From: Aminobacter carboxidus
GTDB lineage: Bacteria > Pseudomonadota > Alphaproteobacteria > Rhizobiales > Rhizobiaceae
Reading direction: 5' to 3'
Length of the DNA stretch: 64,000 nt
NCBI RefSeq assembly: GCF_014863355.1
Contig: NZ_JACZEP010000005.1
Span: forward strand, 186,001 to 250,000
Part shown: one piece after another, positions 34,191 to 43,640 of the stretch
Layout of the letters: each line of letters opens with the position of its first letter
How positions within the stretch are numbered: position 1 is the first letter of the stretch
Position numbers and translations under genes: made by a program
The notes under the pieces: generated by a model
Database searches by the model: none
Told to the model about the DNA's origin: nothing
The model's input: the letters and a program-made list of their open reading frames with translations, nothing else

Positions 34191-35876
34191 ATGACCGACA
34201 GCTACGACTACATCATCATCGGCGCCGGATCGGCGGGCTGCGTGCTTGCCAACCGGCTCTCCGAAGACCCTGATACGAAGGTCCTGGTTGTCGAATATGG
34301 CGGCAGCGACAAGTCGATCTTCATCCAGATGCCGACGGCGCTGTCCATTCCGATGAATGGTGCCAAGTACAACTGGAAATACATGACCTTGCCGGAACCC
34401 GGCCTGGACGGTCGCCGGGTGCATTGCCCGCGTGGAAAAGTCATCGGCGGCTCGTCCTCGATCAACGGGCTCGTCTACATGCGCGGCCACGCCAGCGATT
34501 TCGACGAATGGGAGGAGCGGGGCGCACGCGGCTGGCGCTACGCCAATTGCCTGCCCTATTTCCAGCGCGCCGAAAGCTGGCAGGACGGGGGCGACAGCTA
34601 TCGCGGCGCCTCCGGCCCGCTTGCCACCAACGCCGGCAACAAGATGAAGAACCCGCTCTACCGGGCCTTTGTCGATGCCGGGGGAGAGGCGGGTTACATC
34701 ACCACCGAGGACCCGAACGGACATATGCAGGAGGGGTTTGGTCCCATGCACATGACCGTCAAGGACGGCGTGCGCTGGTCGACGGCCAATGCCTACCTCA
34801 AGCCCGCGATGAGCCGGCCGAATCTCACAGTTGTCACCCATGCCATGACGCGACGCGTGCTTTTGGAGGGCAAGCGTGCCACAGGCATCGAATACGAACT
34901 GGGCGGGGAGCGCATCGTAGCAAAGGCCAGGCGCGAGGTGCTGATCTCCTCCGGCCCGATCGGCTCGCCGCATCTGCTGCAACGCTCCGGCATCGGCCCG
35001 GCTTCGGTGCTGCGCGAGGCCGGTGTCGCGGTGCTGCACGACCTGCCGGGTGTGGGCGAAAACCTGCAGGACCATTCCGAGGTCTACATCCAGTACGCCT
35101 GCAAGGAACCGATCACGCTGAACGGCAAGATGGGCCTGTTGAGCCGTGCCCTGATCGGCGCGGAATGGCTGCTGTTCAAGAAAGGACTTTCGGTCTCCAA
35201 CCATTTCGAGAGCGGCGGTTTCATCCGCTCGGATGCCTCGCTCGCATGGCCGGACATCCAGTTCCATTTCCTGCCGGCTGCCATGCGCTACGATGGCAAG
35301 AAGCCGCTCGAAGGCCACGGCTTCATGGTACTGACCGGGCCGAACAAGCCGAAGAGCCGGGGCTATGTGCGGCTGCGTTCGCCTGAAGCGCATGAGCAGC
35401 CGGACATCCTCTTCAACTACCTCGATCGCGAGGAGGATCGCGAGGGTTTCCGCCGCTGTCTGCGGCTGACCCGCGAGATCATCGCCCAGCCCGCTTTTGA
35501 CCGCTTTCGCGGCGAGGAGATCGCGCCCGGCGCCAACGTGCGCAGCGATGACGAGATCGACGCGTGGGTGCGCGAGACAATGGAAAGCACCTACCACCCG
35601 TGTGGCTCCTGCCGCATGGGCGAGGATGCCATGGCGGTGGTGGACAGCGAGCTCAAGGTGCACGGCATCGAGGGATTGCGGGTCATCGACAGTTCCGTCT
35701 TCCCGACCGAGCCGAATGCCAATCTCAACGCGCCGACGATCATGCTGGCCGAGCGCGCCTCCGACATCGTGCGCGGCAAGCCGCTGCTGGCTGCCTCCAA
35801 TGCCGAGGTCGGCATGGCACCGGGCGTCGGCGTCACGCAGCGCAGCGGCACGCCGGTGCGCGCAATGCGCCAATAG
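34191..35876 (+). CDS. GMC family oxidoreductase (choline dehydrogenase-like)
   Basis: A 561-residue FAD enzyme. The dinucleotide motif is [20 protein letters not shown] at the N-terminus, followed by [20 protein letters not shown], the first GMC signature. The active-site His lies in [15 protein letters not shown] and the C-terminal FAD contact in [20 protein letters not shown]. The family oxidises alcohols to aldehydes, choline being one case; no betaine genes are near, so another alcohol is likely. An aldehyde dehydrogenase upstream could take the product further. The gene follows the NCS1 permease by 16 bases. Confidence 0.87.
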   Translation: MTDSYDYIIIGAGSAGCVLANRLSEDPDTKVLVVEYGGSDKSIFIQMPTALSIPMNGAKYNWKYMTLPEPGLDGRRVHCPRGKVIGGSSSINGLVYMRGHASDFDEWEERGARGWRYANCLPYFQRAESWQDGGDSYRGASGPLATNAGNKMKNPLYRAFVDAGGEAGYITTEDPNGHMQEGFGPMHMTVKDGVRWSTANAYLKPAMSRPNLTVVTHAMTRRVLLEGKRATGIEYELGGERIVAKARREVLISSGPIGSPHLLQRSGIGPASVLREAGVAVLHDLPGVGENLQDHSEVYIQYACKEPITLNGKMGLLSRALIGAEWLLFKKGLSVSNHFESGGFIRSDASLAWPDIQFHFLPAAMRYDGKKPLEGHGFMVLTGPNKPKSRGYVRLRSPEAHEQPDILFNYLDREEDREGFRRCLRLTREIIAQPAFDRFRGEEIAPGANVRSDDEIDAWVRETMESTYHPCGSCRMGEDAMAVVDSELKVHGIEGLRVIDSSVFPTEPNANLNAPTIMLAERASDIVRGKPLLAASNAEVGMAPGVGVTQRSGTPVRAMRQ

Positions 35877-35886
35877 GGAGAGGCAG

Positions 35887-36087
35887 ATGATGTTGCGCGG
35901 CATGGGCTACGTCATCGCGCGCCGGGATCACGAAGATCCCGAGGAGCCGCATGATTGGGCGCTCTTCATCGAAGCCCTTTTCCGCAAATTGCGAATCCGC
36001 CTTGCTGGCCGGTCAGCTGGCCTCCCGGAAAAGTCGCAGGACCGGCCTCACTGCCGGGAGAGTGCTTCCGCGAGACGGCCGAGATAG
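35887..36087 (+). CDS. Small ORF (GYVIARRD motif), function unknown
   Basis: A 66-residue frame after AGGGAGAGGCAG. The N-terminal part MMLRGMGYVIARRDHEDPEE and HDWALFIEALFRKLRIRL look protein-like, while the last ~25 residues overlap the 3' end of the convergent MocR gene and are Arg/Ser-rich, so the true gene may be shorter or truncated. The same N-terminal motif occurs at 28787. It follows the GMC gene by ten bases and may be part of that operon. Confidence 0.45.
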   Translation: MMLRGMGYVIARRDHEDPEEPHDWALFIEALFRKLRIRLAGRSAGLPEKSQDRPHCRESASARRPR

Positions 36088-37517
36088 GGCGTCATCCGCT
36101 CCGTGGGCACGCCGGCATAGCCGAGGATAAGTGCGCCGGGGCGGGGTGTGACGATCGCATAGTCGGATAGGGGATAGCATTGCAGCCCGGCATCGAGCGC
36201 GGCGCGATGCGCTGTCCGGTCGTCGCGGCCGTCTTCGAGCCAGGCGAGCGCGTTGAGCCCGCTTTCGGAGCAATCGACGCGCGCAAGCCCGCCAAGAGCT
36301 ATCCGTCCGGCTTGCTGGAATGTCTCGCGGCGTTCGGCATAGAGGCTGCGCATGCGCCTGAGGTGGCTGGCGAAATGGCCGCCGCCGATGAATTCGGCAA
36401 GGGCGAGTTGGGTTTCCACCGGCACGCTGCGATGGATCAGGGCAGAAAGATTGCGGAAGGCGCCGACGAGCTGCGGCGGCAGCACGAGATAGCCGACGCG
36501 GATACCCGGATACAGCGCCTTGCTGAAGCTGCCCGCATAGATGACCCGGCCATGGCTGTCGACCGAGCGCATGGAGGGCAGGGGTGCTCCGTCGTAACGG
36601 AATTCGCTGTCGTAATCGTCCTCGATGATCCAGGTATCGTTCACCCGCGCCCATTCGAGGAGGGCAAGCCGGCGCGGCAGTGAGAGCGTCACGCCGAGCG
36701 GGTGGTGGCGCGAGGGCATGACGAAGGCAAGCCGCGCATCGGGATGGCGCGCCATGGCGCCAGCCACATCCATGCCGTCGGAATCGACTTCCACGGGGCA
36801 CAGACGCAGCCCGAGCGTGCGGAACAAGTTGCTTGTGGTGACGGGGCCGGGATCCTCGAACCAGATGCCGTCGCCGGGATCGGCAAGCGCCAAGGCTGCG
36901 AGCGTGAAAGCGGCATGTCCGCCAGGCGTGATGACGATCTGTTCCGGATCGCAGGAGTCGCGCCGGTGCAGGGCGAGATATTCAGCGATCCTCTGGCGCA
37001 GCATCAATTCGCCCGCGACATCGCCATAGCCCATCGCGGCCCTGCCGCCGCGCGTCACCGCATTCCAGCATTTGCGCCAGACGGCGAAGGGAAACCGGTC
37101 GAGTGCCGGCTGGTTGGGCAAGAAAGGCTTCTGTTCCATCTGGCCGATATCGGCCGAGACGCTGCGCGACAGGGCGCCGATCCGCGACAGCCGTGGCGGC
37201 GCATCACCTTCGGCCGGCGCGAAGCGCGGTTTCGGCGATTGAGGGGGCAGGGCCGCGGAAACGAAGGTGCCTGCGCCCTGACGCGCCTCGAGGAAGCCCT
37301 CCGCCTTCAGGTTCTCCAGGACCCGCACCAGTGTCTGGCGCGACAGGCCAAGCTCCTGCGCGAGGATACGGCTTGCCGGCAGGCGTGTGCCCGCCCTGAG
37401 ATGGCCGCGCAGGATCGCCATGCGCAACTGGTCCTGGACCTGGCGGAATTTCGGCAGCGCCGCTGCTGCGTCGAGGCGGAGGAAGGGCAGGATTGGGCCT
37501 TCGAACTGCTTGGCCAA
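36048..37517 (-). CDS. MocR family regulator (GntR helix-turn-helix with aminotransferase domain)
   Basis: A 489-residue protein. Residues ~20-90 form a GntR winged helix (GTRLPASRILAQELGLSRQ, TLVRVLENLKAEGFLEARQG). From ~115 to the end is an aminotransferase class I fold with the PLP lysine in YAGSFSKALYPGIRVGYLVL. MocR proteins sense PLP adducts of amines or amino acids and activate divergent genes. This gene is divergent from an ABC transporter set, and two direct repeats lie in the shared upstream region. The ligand may be an amine or amino acid linked to the transported compound. Confidence 0.87.
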   Translation of the reverse strand: MAKQFEGPILPFLRLDAAAALPKFRQVQDQLRMAILRGHLRAGTRLPASRILAQELGLSRQTLVRVLENLKAEGFLEARQGAGTFVSAALPPQSPKPRFAPAEGDAPPRLSRIGALSRSVSADIGQMEQKPFLPNQPALDRFPFAVWRKCWNAVTRGGRAAMGYGDVAGELMLRQRIAEYLALHRRDSCDPEQIVITPGGHAAFTLAALALADPGDGIWFEDPGPVTTSNLFRTLGLRLCPVEVDSDGMDVAGAMARHPDARLAFVMPSRHHPLGVTLSLPRRLALLEWARVNDTWIIEDDYDSEFRYDGAPLPSMRSVDSHGRVIYAGSFSKALYPGIRVGYLVLPPQLVGAFRNLSALIHRSVPVETQLALAEFIGGGHFASHLRRMRSLYAERRETFQQAGRIALGGLARVDCSESGLNALAWLEDGRDDRTAHRAALDAGLQCYPLSDYAIVTPRPGALILGYAGVPTERMTPYLGRLAEALSRQ

Positions 37518-37534
37518 GGGCGTGCCTCCAGAAA

Positions 37535-37590
37535 AATTGGTACAGTTATATGCACGATAATGGACGTTTGATTGTTGTCCAATTGTTACA
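37535..37590. promoter_or_regulatory. Direct repeats, candidate MocR operator
   Basis: AATTGGTACA (37535-37544) and AATTGTTACA (37581-37590) match at nine of ten bases and lie 46 bases apart in the same orientation between the MocR gene and the ABC transporter gene. MocR/GabR-type regulators are known to bind paired direct repeats. A TGGAC-N11-GTCCA inverted repeat (37561-37581) lies between them. Confidence 0.5.
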
Positions 37591-37741
37591 TGCTGTCCCT
37601 ACACGAAAAAGCACCGATGCAGCCCCAGGACGCAGACAGGTGCAAGGGGAACCGGGCCGGGCGGAGAAGCCGACGACCGGATGCAAGGACCAAAGCAGCC
37701 ATTGCCCACGCGCCGTCGAAGACGGCCAACAGGAGGATTCC

Positions 37742-38860
37742 ATGAACCGCTTCGTATCTAGCGCGGCCAGCCGCGCATTCGTCTCGACGCTTGCCCTTGT
37801 CGTCGCCTTGCCGGGCCTGGCGAGCGCCGAGCCGTCGCAGGACCTCGTGGATGCCGCTACCAAGGAAGGCATGCTGACGGTCATCGCGCTGCCGCATGAC
37901 TGGTGCAATTACGGTGAGGTCATCGCCAACTTCAAGGCCAAGTACACCGGCATCGAGGTCAACGAGCTGAACCCTGACGCGGGAACGGCCGACGAGCTGG
38001 AGGCGATCCGCGCCAACAAGGGCAATACGGGTTCGCAGGCCCCCGACGTCGTCGACCTCGGTCTCGCTTTCGCGCCGACCGCGGCTAAGGAAGGCTTGCT
38101 CCAGCCCTACAAGGTGGCGACCTGGGACGAAATCCCTGACAACATCAAGGACGCCAACGGCTATTGGTACGGCGACTACTACGGCGTCATGGCCTTTGGC
38201 GTGAACAAGGACCTGCTTTCGACCGCGCCGGCCGAGTGGTCGGACCTTTCCAAGCCCGAGTATTCTGGCGCGGTGGCGCTTACTGGTGATCCTCGTTCCT
38301 CGGCACAGGCGATCCTTGCGCTGATGTCGGCCGGTATTTCGCGTGGCGCCGAACCTGGCACGGACTCCGGTACCAAGGGGCTGGAACTCTTCGCCGAACT
38401 GAACAAGGCCGGCAATTTCGTGCCAGTGCTGGGCAAGGCCGGCACCATCGCCCAGGGCCAGACGCCGATCGTCGCCGCCTGGGATTACAACCTTTTGGCC
38501 TGGCGCGACGCGCTCAACGGCAACCCGCCGATGGAGGTGGTCGTGCCGACGAGCGGCGTGGTGGCCGGCGTCTATGTGCAGGCGATCTCGGCCTATGCGC
38601 CGCATCCGAATGCCGCAAAGCTCTGGATGGAATATCTCTATTCCGACGAGGGCCAGACCGGCTGGCTGAAGGGCTACTGCCATCCGGCGCGTTTCAACGC
38701 CATGCTGAAGGCCGGCAAGTTCCCGCAGGTCCTGCTCGACAAGCTGCCGCCGGCCGAAGCCTATGAAAAGGCGATCTTCCCGACTGTCGAGGCGCTCGAC
38801 GCCAACAAGACCGCCATCGTCGAAGGCTGGGACAAGATAGTCGGCGCCAACGTGAAATAG
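37742..38860 (+). CDS. ABC transporter periplasmic binding protein (Afu/Pot type)
   Basis: A 372-residue extracytoplasmic binding protein. The signal peptide is residues 1-~29, ending LPGLASA before EPSQ. The mature part starts LVDAATKEGMLTVIALPHDW, has the YWYGDYYGVMAFGVNKDLL core and ends in a helical lobe. It belongs to the iron/polyamine/phosphosugar type of binding proteins. AGGAGG before the ATG at 37742 fixes the start. It heads an operon with two permeases, an ATPase, a TIM-barrel protein and an IMPase, so phosphorylated sugar or polyol uptake is a reasonable guess. Confidence 0.83.
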   Translation: MNRFVSSAASRAFVSTLALVVALPGLASAEPSQDLVDAATKEGMLTVIALPHDWCNYGEVIANFKAKYTGIEVNELNPDAGTADELEAIRANKGNTGSQAPDVVDLGLAFAPTAAKEGLLQPYKVATWDEIPDNIKDANGYWYGDYYGVMAFGVNKDLLSTAPAEWSDLSKPEYSGAVALTGDPRSSAQAILALMSAGISRGAEPGTDSGTKGLELFAELNKAGNFVPVLGKAGTIAQGQTPIVAAWDYNLLAWRDALNGNPPMEVVVPTSGVVAGVYVQAISAYAPHPNAAKLWMEYLYSDEGQTGWLKGYCHPARFNAMLKAGKFPQVLLDKLPPAEAYEKAIFPTVEALDANKTAIVEGWDKIVGANVK

Positions 38861-38873
38861 GCCGCGTTCGGAA

Positions 38874-38900
38874 CGGAGGCTCTCTTTGGCGGAGCCTCCG
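38874..38900 (+). terminator. Intercistronic hairpin after the binding-protein gene
   Basis: CGGAGGCTC and GAGCCTCCG form a perfect nine-base stem with a nine-base loop between the binding-protein and permease genes. Such hairpins protect or partly end the upstream mRNA so that more binding protein than membrane protein is made. Confidence 0.6.
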
Positions 38901-38926
38901 GCCGCAGCGCCTTGAGGAACAATCCG

Positions 38927-39811
38927 ATGAACACAAGCGCATTATCCCTGCCAGCCACCTTGCGGCCACGGCAGATCATCAGCTGGTTCGGGGTCGCTCC
39001 CTTTTTCCTCTTCGCCCTTTTGTTCCTTATCTTGCCAACGCTCAACATCGTCGTCGGCGCCTTCCGCAATGCGCAAGGTCAGGCGACGCTGCAAAATCTT
39101 GGCAAGCTTTTCTCGCCCTCCATCCAGTCGGCCTTCTGGATCTCGATCGAACTCAGCCTGCTGACGGCGGTGCTCGGCTGTCTCTTCGGCTTCCTCATCG
39201 CCGCAGCCATCACGCTCGGTGGCCTGCCGCGCCCGTTGCGCAACGCCATCCTCACCTTTTCCGGTGTTGCTTCCAACTTCGCCGGCGTGCCGCTCGCCTT
39301 CGCCTTCATCGCCACGCTTGGCCGTCTGGGCTTCGTGACCATGCTGCTGCGCCAATGGTTCGGCATCAACCTGTACGGCTCCGGCTTCAGCATCGTCTCG
39401 TTCCTTGGCCTCGCGCTGACCTATCTCTATTTCCAGATCCCGCTGATGGTCCTGATCATCACGCCAGCGCTCGATGGGCTCAGGCGCGAATGGCGCGAGG
39501 CGGCCGAAAGCCTCGGGGCCAGCGGTTTTCAATACTGGCGCCTGGTGGCGCTGCCGGTGCTGTGGCCGTCACTGCTCGGCACGCTGGCGCTGCTCTTCGC
39601 CAATGCCTTTGGGGCCGTCGCGACCGCCATTGCGCTCACCGGCTCGTCGCTTTCCATCGCGCCCATCGTGCTCTTCGCGCAGATCCGCGGCGATGTTCTG
39701 AACGATCCACATCTCGGCTACGCCATTGCCTTCGCCATGATCATGCTCACCGCCATTGCCAACGGCATCTACATCCTCCTGCGCATGCGCGCCGAACGGT
39801 GGGTCAAATGA
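38927..39811 (+). CDS. ABC transporter permease (first)
   Basis: A 294-residue inner-membrane permease with about six spans, starting APFFLFALLFLILPTLNIVV. The ATPase-contact EAA loop reads EWREAAESLGASGFQYWRLV, followed by LPVLWPSLLGTLALLFANAF. Its layout is that of the PotB class. The start follows TTGAGGAACAATCCG. It overlaps the second permease gene by four bases. Confidence 0.87.
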   Translation: MNTSALSLPATLRPRQIISWFGVAPFFLFALLFLILPTLNIVVGAFRNAQGQATLQNLGKLFSPSIQSAFWISIELSLLTAVLGCLFGFLIAAAITLGGLPRPLRNAILTFSGVASNFAGVPLAFAFIATLGRLGFVTMLLRQWFGINLYGSGFSIVSFLGLALTYLYFQIPLMVLIITPALDGLRREWREAAESLGASGFQYWRLVALPVLWPSLLGTLALLFANAFGAVATAIALTGSSLSIAPIVLFAQIRGDVLNDPHLGYAIAFAMIMLTAIANGIYILLRMRAERWVK

Positions 39812-40596
39812 CGGGAAAGCGCTTCTGGTCCTGGCTCGCCGTAACGTTCGGCGGACTCTATTTTCTGCTTCCGCTCGTGGGCATGTTCGATTTCTCGATG
39901 CGCATGCAGCGCGGCGCCTATTCCTTCGAGGCGTACCGCGTCGTACTTGCCGATCCGCGGTTCCAGCAGACCTTCGGCTATTCGGTCGTCCTGGCTCTGC
40001 TGACCATCGTCCTCGGCATCCTGATCGTCGTGCCGACCGCCTATTTCGTGCGGCTGCGTTTTCCCGGCCTCCGGCCGATCATCGAGTTTATCACGCTGCT
40101 GCCGCTGGTCATCCCGCCCATCGTCATCGTCTTCGGCTATATCCGCATCTACAACACCTCTTCCATCCTGCCGCTGACGGGAAGCTGGTGGGGCACAAAC
40201 ATCCTGCTGCTATTTGGCTATGTGGTGCTGTCGTTGCCCTACATGTACCGCTCGGTGGATACCGGCCTGCGCACCATCGACATCGCCAGCCTTACCGAGG
40301 CGGCACAGTCGCTCGGGGCCGGCTGGGCGCGCATTCTGACCGTCGTCATCCTGCCGAACGTCTTCGTCTCGGTACTGTCAGGGGCTTTCCTGACCTTTGC
40401 GATCGTCATCGGCGAATACGTCTTCGCTGCGCTGCTTAACGTCAATTCCTTCGGCCCCTACATGGTCTGGATGGGCGGCAACCGGGCCTACGAACCCTCC
40501 GCACTTGCCGTCATCGCGTTTGCCATCACCTGGGCATGCATGGGGCTGATCCAGCTTTTCACCCGCTTTTCCATATTCTCCATCGTGAGGCGTTGA
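39808..40596 (+). CDS. ABC transporter permease (second)
   Basis: A 262-residue permease of the PotC class, six probable spans. The EAA loop is SLTEAAQSLGAGWARILTVV followed by ILPNVFVSVLSGAFLTFAIV. Its ATG overlaps the stop of the first permease. It ends two bases before the ATPase start. The two permeases form the membrane channel of the importer. Confidence 0.87.
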   Translation: MTGKRFWSWLAVTFGGLYFLLPLVGMFDFSMRMQRGAYSFEAYRVVLADPRFQQTFGYSVVLALLTIVLGILIVVPTAYFVRLRFPGLRPIIEFITLLPLVIPPIVIVFGYIRIYNTSSILPLTGSWWGTNILLLFGYVVLSLPYMYRSVDTGLRTIDIASLTEAAQSLGAGWARILTVVILPNVFVSVLSGAFLTFAIVIGEYVFAALLNVNSFGPYMVWMGGNRAYEPSALAVIAFAITWACMGLIQLFTRFSIFSIVRR

Positions 40597-40598
40597 TC

Positions 40599-41657
40599 AT
40601 GGCCTTCCTCGACATCCAGCATCTGGAAAAGGCCTTCGGCGCTATGCGTGTCGTCAAGGATTTCAATCTCGGCGTCGAAAAGGGCGAATTCGTCTCCTTC
40701 CTCGGCCCCTCCGGCTGCGGCAAGACGACGGTGCTGCGCATGGTCGCCGGCTTCGAGACGCCGACATCCGGTGCCATCTGCATCGAGGGACGGAACATAA
40801 CCGGCCTGCCCGCCAACCGCCGCAACATCGGCATGGTGTTCCAGGCCTATGCGCTCTTCCCCAACCTGACGGTGGAAGAAAACATCGGTTTCGGCCTCAA
40901 GGTGGCGGGCGAGGGCAAGGCCGCGACCCGCAGCCGTGTCGGCGAGATGCTCGAGCTGATCGGCCTGCCGCAGCTCGGCGGCCGCTATCCTTTCCAGCTG
41001 TCCGGCGGTCAGCAGCAACGCGTGGCGCTGGCCCGCGCGCTCGCGCCTCGGCCACAGGTGCTGCTGCTCGACGAGCCGCTGTCGGCGCTCGACGCCAAAA
41101 TCCGCATCAGCCTGCGTGAGGAAATCCGCCGCATCCAACGCGACCTCGGTATCACCACGATCTTTGTGACCCACGATCAGGAAGAGGCACTCTCCATGTC
41201 GGATCGGGTGGTGGTCATGCACCAGGGCATCGCCGACCAGGTCGGCACGCCGTTCGAGATATACAATCGGCCGACCACACGCTTCGTCGCGCAGTTCGTC
41301 GGTTCCTTGAACCTGCTCGACGCCAACGTCGTGGACGCTGCCGCCGGCAAGGTGCTGCTTGGCGACGTGCCCGTTTCACTGAACCGGCCGCTGCTCGGTC
41401 GCTCCGGCGAACGCATCTCCCTGGCTGCCCGTCCTGAGATCGTCACGCTGGGGCGCAGCGATGGAGACCATGTCGTGCTTGCCGGCCGGATCGCCGACGT
41501 ACATTTCCTCGGCTCGGTGATCCGCATCCGCGTCGCAGTCGAAGGGGGCCTTCTCTCGCTCGACACGTTCAACCAGCCCGACCGGCCGCCGCCCTTGTTA
41601 GGCACGCCGGTCGAGGTCAGCGTGTCCCATCGCGACCTTTTGGTTCTCGCTGCCTGA
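40599..41657 (+). CDS. ABC transporter ATP-binding protein
   Basis: A 352-residue ATPase. Walker A is GPSGCGKTT, the Q-loop lies in MVFQAYALFPNLTVEENIGF, the signature is QLSGGQQQRVALARAL, Walker B is VLLLDEPLSALDA and the H-loop His is in FVTHDQEEAL. The C-terminal ~110 residues form the TOBE-type regulatory domain of the spermidine/iron/maltose class. It powers the importer encoded just upstream. Confidence 0.9.
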   Translation: MAFLDIQHLEKAFGAMRVVKDFNLGVEKGEFVSFLGPSGCGKTTVLRMVAGFETPTSGAICIEGRNITGLPANRRNIGMVFQAYALFPNLTVEENIGFGLKVAGEGKAATRSRVGEMLELIGLPQLGGRYPFQLSGGQQQRVALARALAPRPQVLLLDEPLSALDAKIRISLREEIRRIQRDLGITTIFVTHDQEEALSMSDRVVVMHQGIADQVGTPFEIYNRPTTRFVAQFVGSLNLLDANVVDAAAGKVLLGDVPVSLNRPLLGRSGERISLAARPEIVTLGRSDGDHVVLAGRIADVHFLGSVIRIRVAVEGGLLSLDTFNQPDRPPPLLGTPVEVSVSHRDLLVLAA

Positions 41658-41698
41658 CCCTTTCACCCGAACCGACATCCAGCGAAGGAGCCGGCCGA

Positions 41699-42730
41699 TT
41701 GACCGAGATGTCCTGGGCTGCCTTGGCAGTCCCCGATTGGCGGGCAAGAATTGCCACGCTGGCCGCTCCCCTCCGCATTGGGCTGGCGCAGCGGGCGCGC
41801 AGCGCGCCGCTGTTTGCCCATGCCTACGCCTTCCACCTCAACATGCGCTTTGGCGGAATGTCGCCGTTGCGCGTGGCCGAATTCGCCAGGGCGCAAAACC
41901 TGTCCGGTCTCAAGATCCACGTCGAGGATGGCGAGCAAGCAAGCCTGAGCCGTATGTCCGAAGAGGCGTTACACGCCTATGGCGCGGCGATGAAGGGTCT
42001 CGGGCTGGAGCTGCATGTCGAGACAAGCACGACGGGAGTGACAGGCCTCGCGGACGCGGTGCGCATCGCGCTCGCCACCGGCGCAACCTCGCTGCGCTGC
42101 TATCCGCGTTACGAAGGGCGCGTTTCCGAGATCATCGACCGCACGATCGCCGATCTGCGGCAGCTGGCGGCGTTCGATCCCGACGGGCGCCTACGTTTCA
42201 CACTCGAACAGCACGAGGATCTCAAATCCGAGGAACTGGTCCGTATCCTGAAGGCGGTCACCAACCCGCGCCTCAGCCTGCTGTTCGATTTCGGCAACAT
42301 GGTCAACGCTTATGAGCTGCCGCTGCCCGCGCTCGCGGTACAGGCGCCCTTTGTGAGTGAGGTCCACGTCAAGGATTGTCTCGTCCAGCCGGACCGCGGC
42401 GGCTGGGCGCATGTCGCATGCCAGTCCGGCAAGGGCCATCTGCCGATGCATGCGATGTTTGTTGAATTGCTGCTTCTGGGCGAGGAGCGGCCGCAGGTAC
42501 TGGCTTTCGGGCTGGAGGAGGAGGAGGGCTATTTCGCACCCGCCTTGCGCTTTCCCTCGGAGGAGGCCGACCCCTTCATCGCTGCCCGATCCGCCAGTTT
42601 CACGCAGATCGGCTCCGGCGATCTGACGGTGCGCCTCCAGCAGGAAGCCGTTGCCGCCTGCAGGCAGGTCGAAACCATTCGGGCCTTGCTCGACGCCATA
42701 GCTACCGAAGCCGAAAGGACGCAAGGATGA
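41699..42730 (+). CDS. TIM-barrel protein, sugar phosphate isomerase/epimerase-like
   Basis: A 343-residue protein of the xylose-isomerase-like TIM-barrel type. Metal-ligand-like positions are FTLEQHEDLKSEELVRIL, LLFDFGNMVNAYE, VSEVHVKDCLV and LAFGLEEEEGYF. The start is TTG 41699 or ATG 41708; no strong ribosome site decides. It overlaps the next gene by four bases. Isomerisation or epimerisation of a sugar or polyol fits its place between a transporter and an IMPase-family phosphatase, but the substrate is unknown. Confidence 0.7.
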   Translation: MTEMSWAALAVPDWRARIATLAAPLRIGLAQRARSAPLFAHAYAFHLNMRFGGMSPLRVAEFARAQNLSGLKIHVEDGEQASLSRMSEEALHAYGAAMKGLGLELHVETSTTGVTGLADAVRIALATGATSLRCYPRYEGRVSEIIDRTIADLRQLAAFDPDGRLRFTLEQHEDLKSEELVRILKAVTNPRLSLLFDFGNMVNAYELPLPALAVQAPFVSEVHVKDCLVQPDRGGWAHVACQSGKGHLPMHAMFVELLLLGEERPQVLAFGLEEEEGYFAPALRFPSEEADPFIAARSASFTQIGSGDLTVRLQQEAVAACRQVETIRALLDAIATEAERTQG

Positions 42731-43512
42731 CCCACGAGCCTGCCTATCTGGCACTAGCCCATGCGATGGCCGATGCAGCCGCCGACGTGATCCGCCCCCA
42801 TTTCCGAAAACGCCTTGCCATCGACACCAAGGCCGACGCCAGCCCCGTCACCGTTGCTGACCGGGACGCGGAAGCCACGATGCGGCAGATGATCGAGGCG
42901 CAGTTTCCCGACCATGGCATAAGGGGTGAGGAATTCGGTGCCTGCCGAACCGACGCCGAATGGATCTGGGTGCTCGACCCCATCGACGGCACCAAATCCT
43001 TCGTTTCCGGCTCACTTGCCTTCGGCACCCAGATCGCGCTTCTCCACCGAGGCAAGCCGGTGCTCGGACTGATCAACCAGCCGATCACGAGGGAACGCTG
43101 GTTCGGTACCGGCGAGATAGCTACCCTGAACGGGGAGCCGATCCACACCAGCGGCACGACAGCGCTCGACGAAGCGATCCTCTACACATCGGCGCTCGAA
43201 CAGTTCGACCGATCTCGCCATGACCGGTTCTCCGCGCTGGCGGCAAAGGTCTGCTTCACTCGCTTTTCGCACGACTGCTACGCCGCCGGGCTCCTGGCAC
43301 TTGGCGGGATCGATCTTCTCATCGAAAGCAACGTCTTCGACTACGATATCCTTCCGCAAATGCCCATCGTGCAGGCTGCGGGGGGCACCGTGACCGACTG
43401 GGATGGACGGCAGCTCGGTGATGCGTCGCGCTACGACACCGTGCTTATGGCGGCAAACGAGCAAATCCATCGGGCCGCACTGAAAGCTCTGCGTCCCGCA
43501 TCAGCGCCATAG
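42727..43512 (+). CDS. Inositol monophosphatase family enzyme (histidinol-phosphatase-like)
   Basis: A 261-residue Mg-dependent phosphatase. Family motifs are GEEFGACRTDAEWIWVLDPI with the metal-binding DPIDGTKSF, and the later ESNVFDYDILPQMPIVQAAG that closes the active site. It would release phosphate from inositol phosphate, histidinol phosphate or a related ester. It is coupled by ATGA to the TIM-barrel gene and completes the transporter operon. This supports the idea that a phosphorylated compound is imported and dephosphorylated, though this is inference. Confidence 0.83.
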   Translation: MTHEPAYLALAHAMADAAADVIRPHFRKRLAIDTKADASPVTVADRDAEATMRQMIEAQFPDHGIRGEEFGACRTDAEWIWVLDPIDGTKSFVSGSLAFGTQIALLHRGKPVLGLINQPITRERWFGTGEIATLNGEPIHTSGTTALDEAILYTSALEQFDRSRHDRFSALAAKVCFTRFSHDCYAAGLLALGGIDLLIESNVFDYDILPQMPIVQAAGGTVTDWDGRQLGDASRYDTVLMAANEQIHRAALKALRPASAP

Positions 43513-43605
43513 GAACAAAACTCTGCCAAAGATGACCGAGGGCTCGGCGGCCTGAAGACAGAAGGACAGCGCGTTTTGCAAGATGATGCGGTGCTGTGCA
43601 TCGCC

Positions 43606-43633
43606 GGGAGGTCCGGCAGACAGCGAACCTCCC
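43606..43633 (-). terminator. Hairpin between convergent genes
   Basis: GGGAGGT and ACCTCCC form a perfect seven-base stem with a 14-base loop. It lies just past the MFS stop on the minus strand and about 95 bases past the IMPase stop on the plus strand, so it can serve as a terminator from either side. No T-run is obvious. Confidence 0.4.
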
Positions 43634-43640
43634 GATCCTC

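Noticed and set aside
34077-35903. Minus-strand open frame of 608 codons opposite the GMC oxidoreductase
   Set aside because: It is the mirror of a strongly coding plus-strand gene with clear GMC motifs; its own translation is rich in His/Arg/Ala/Asp and shows no domain.
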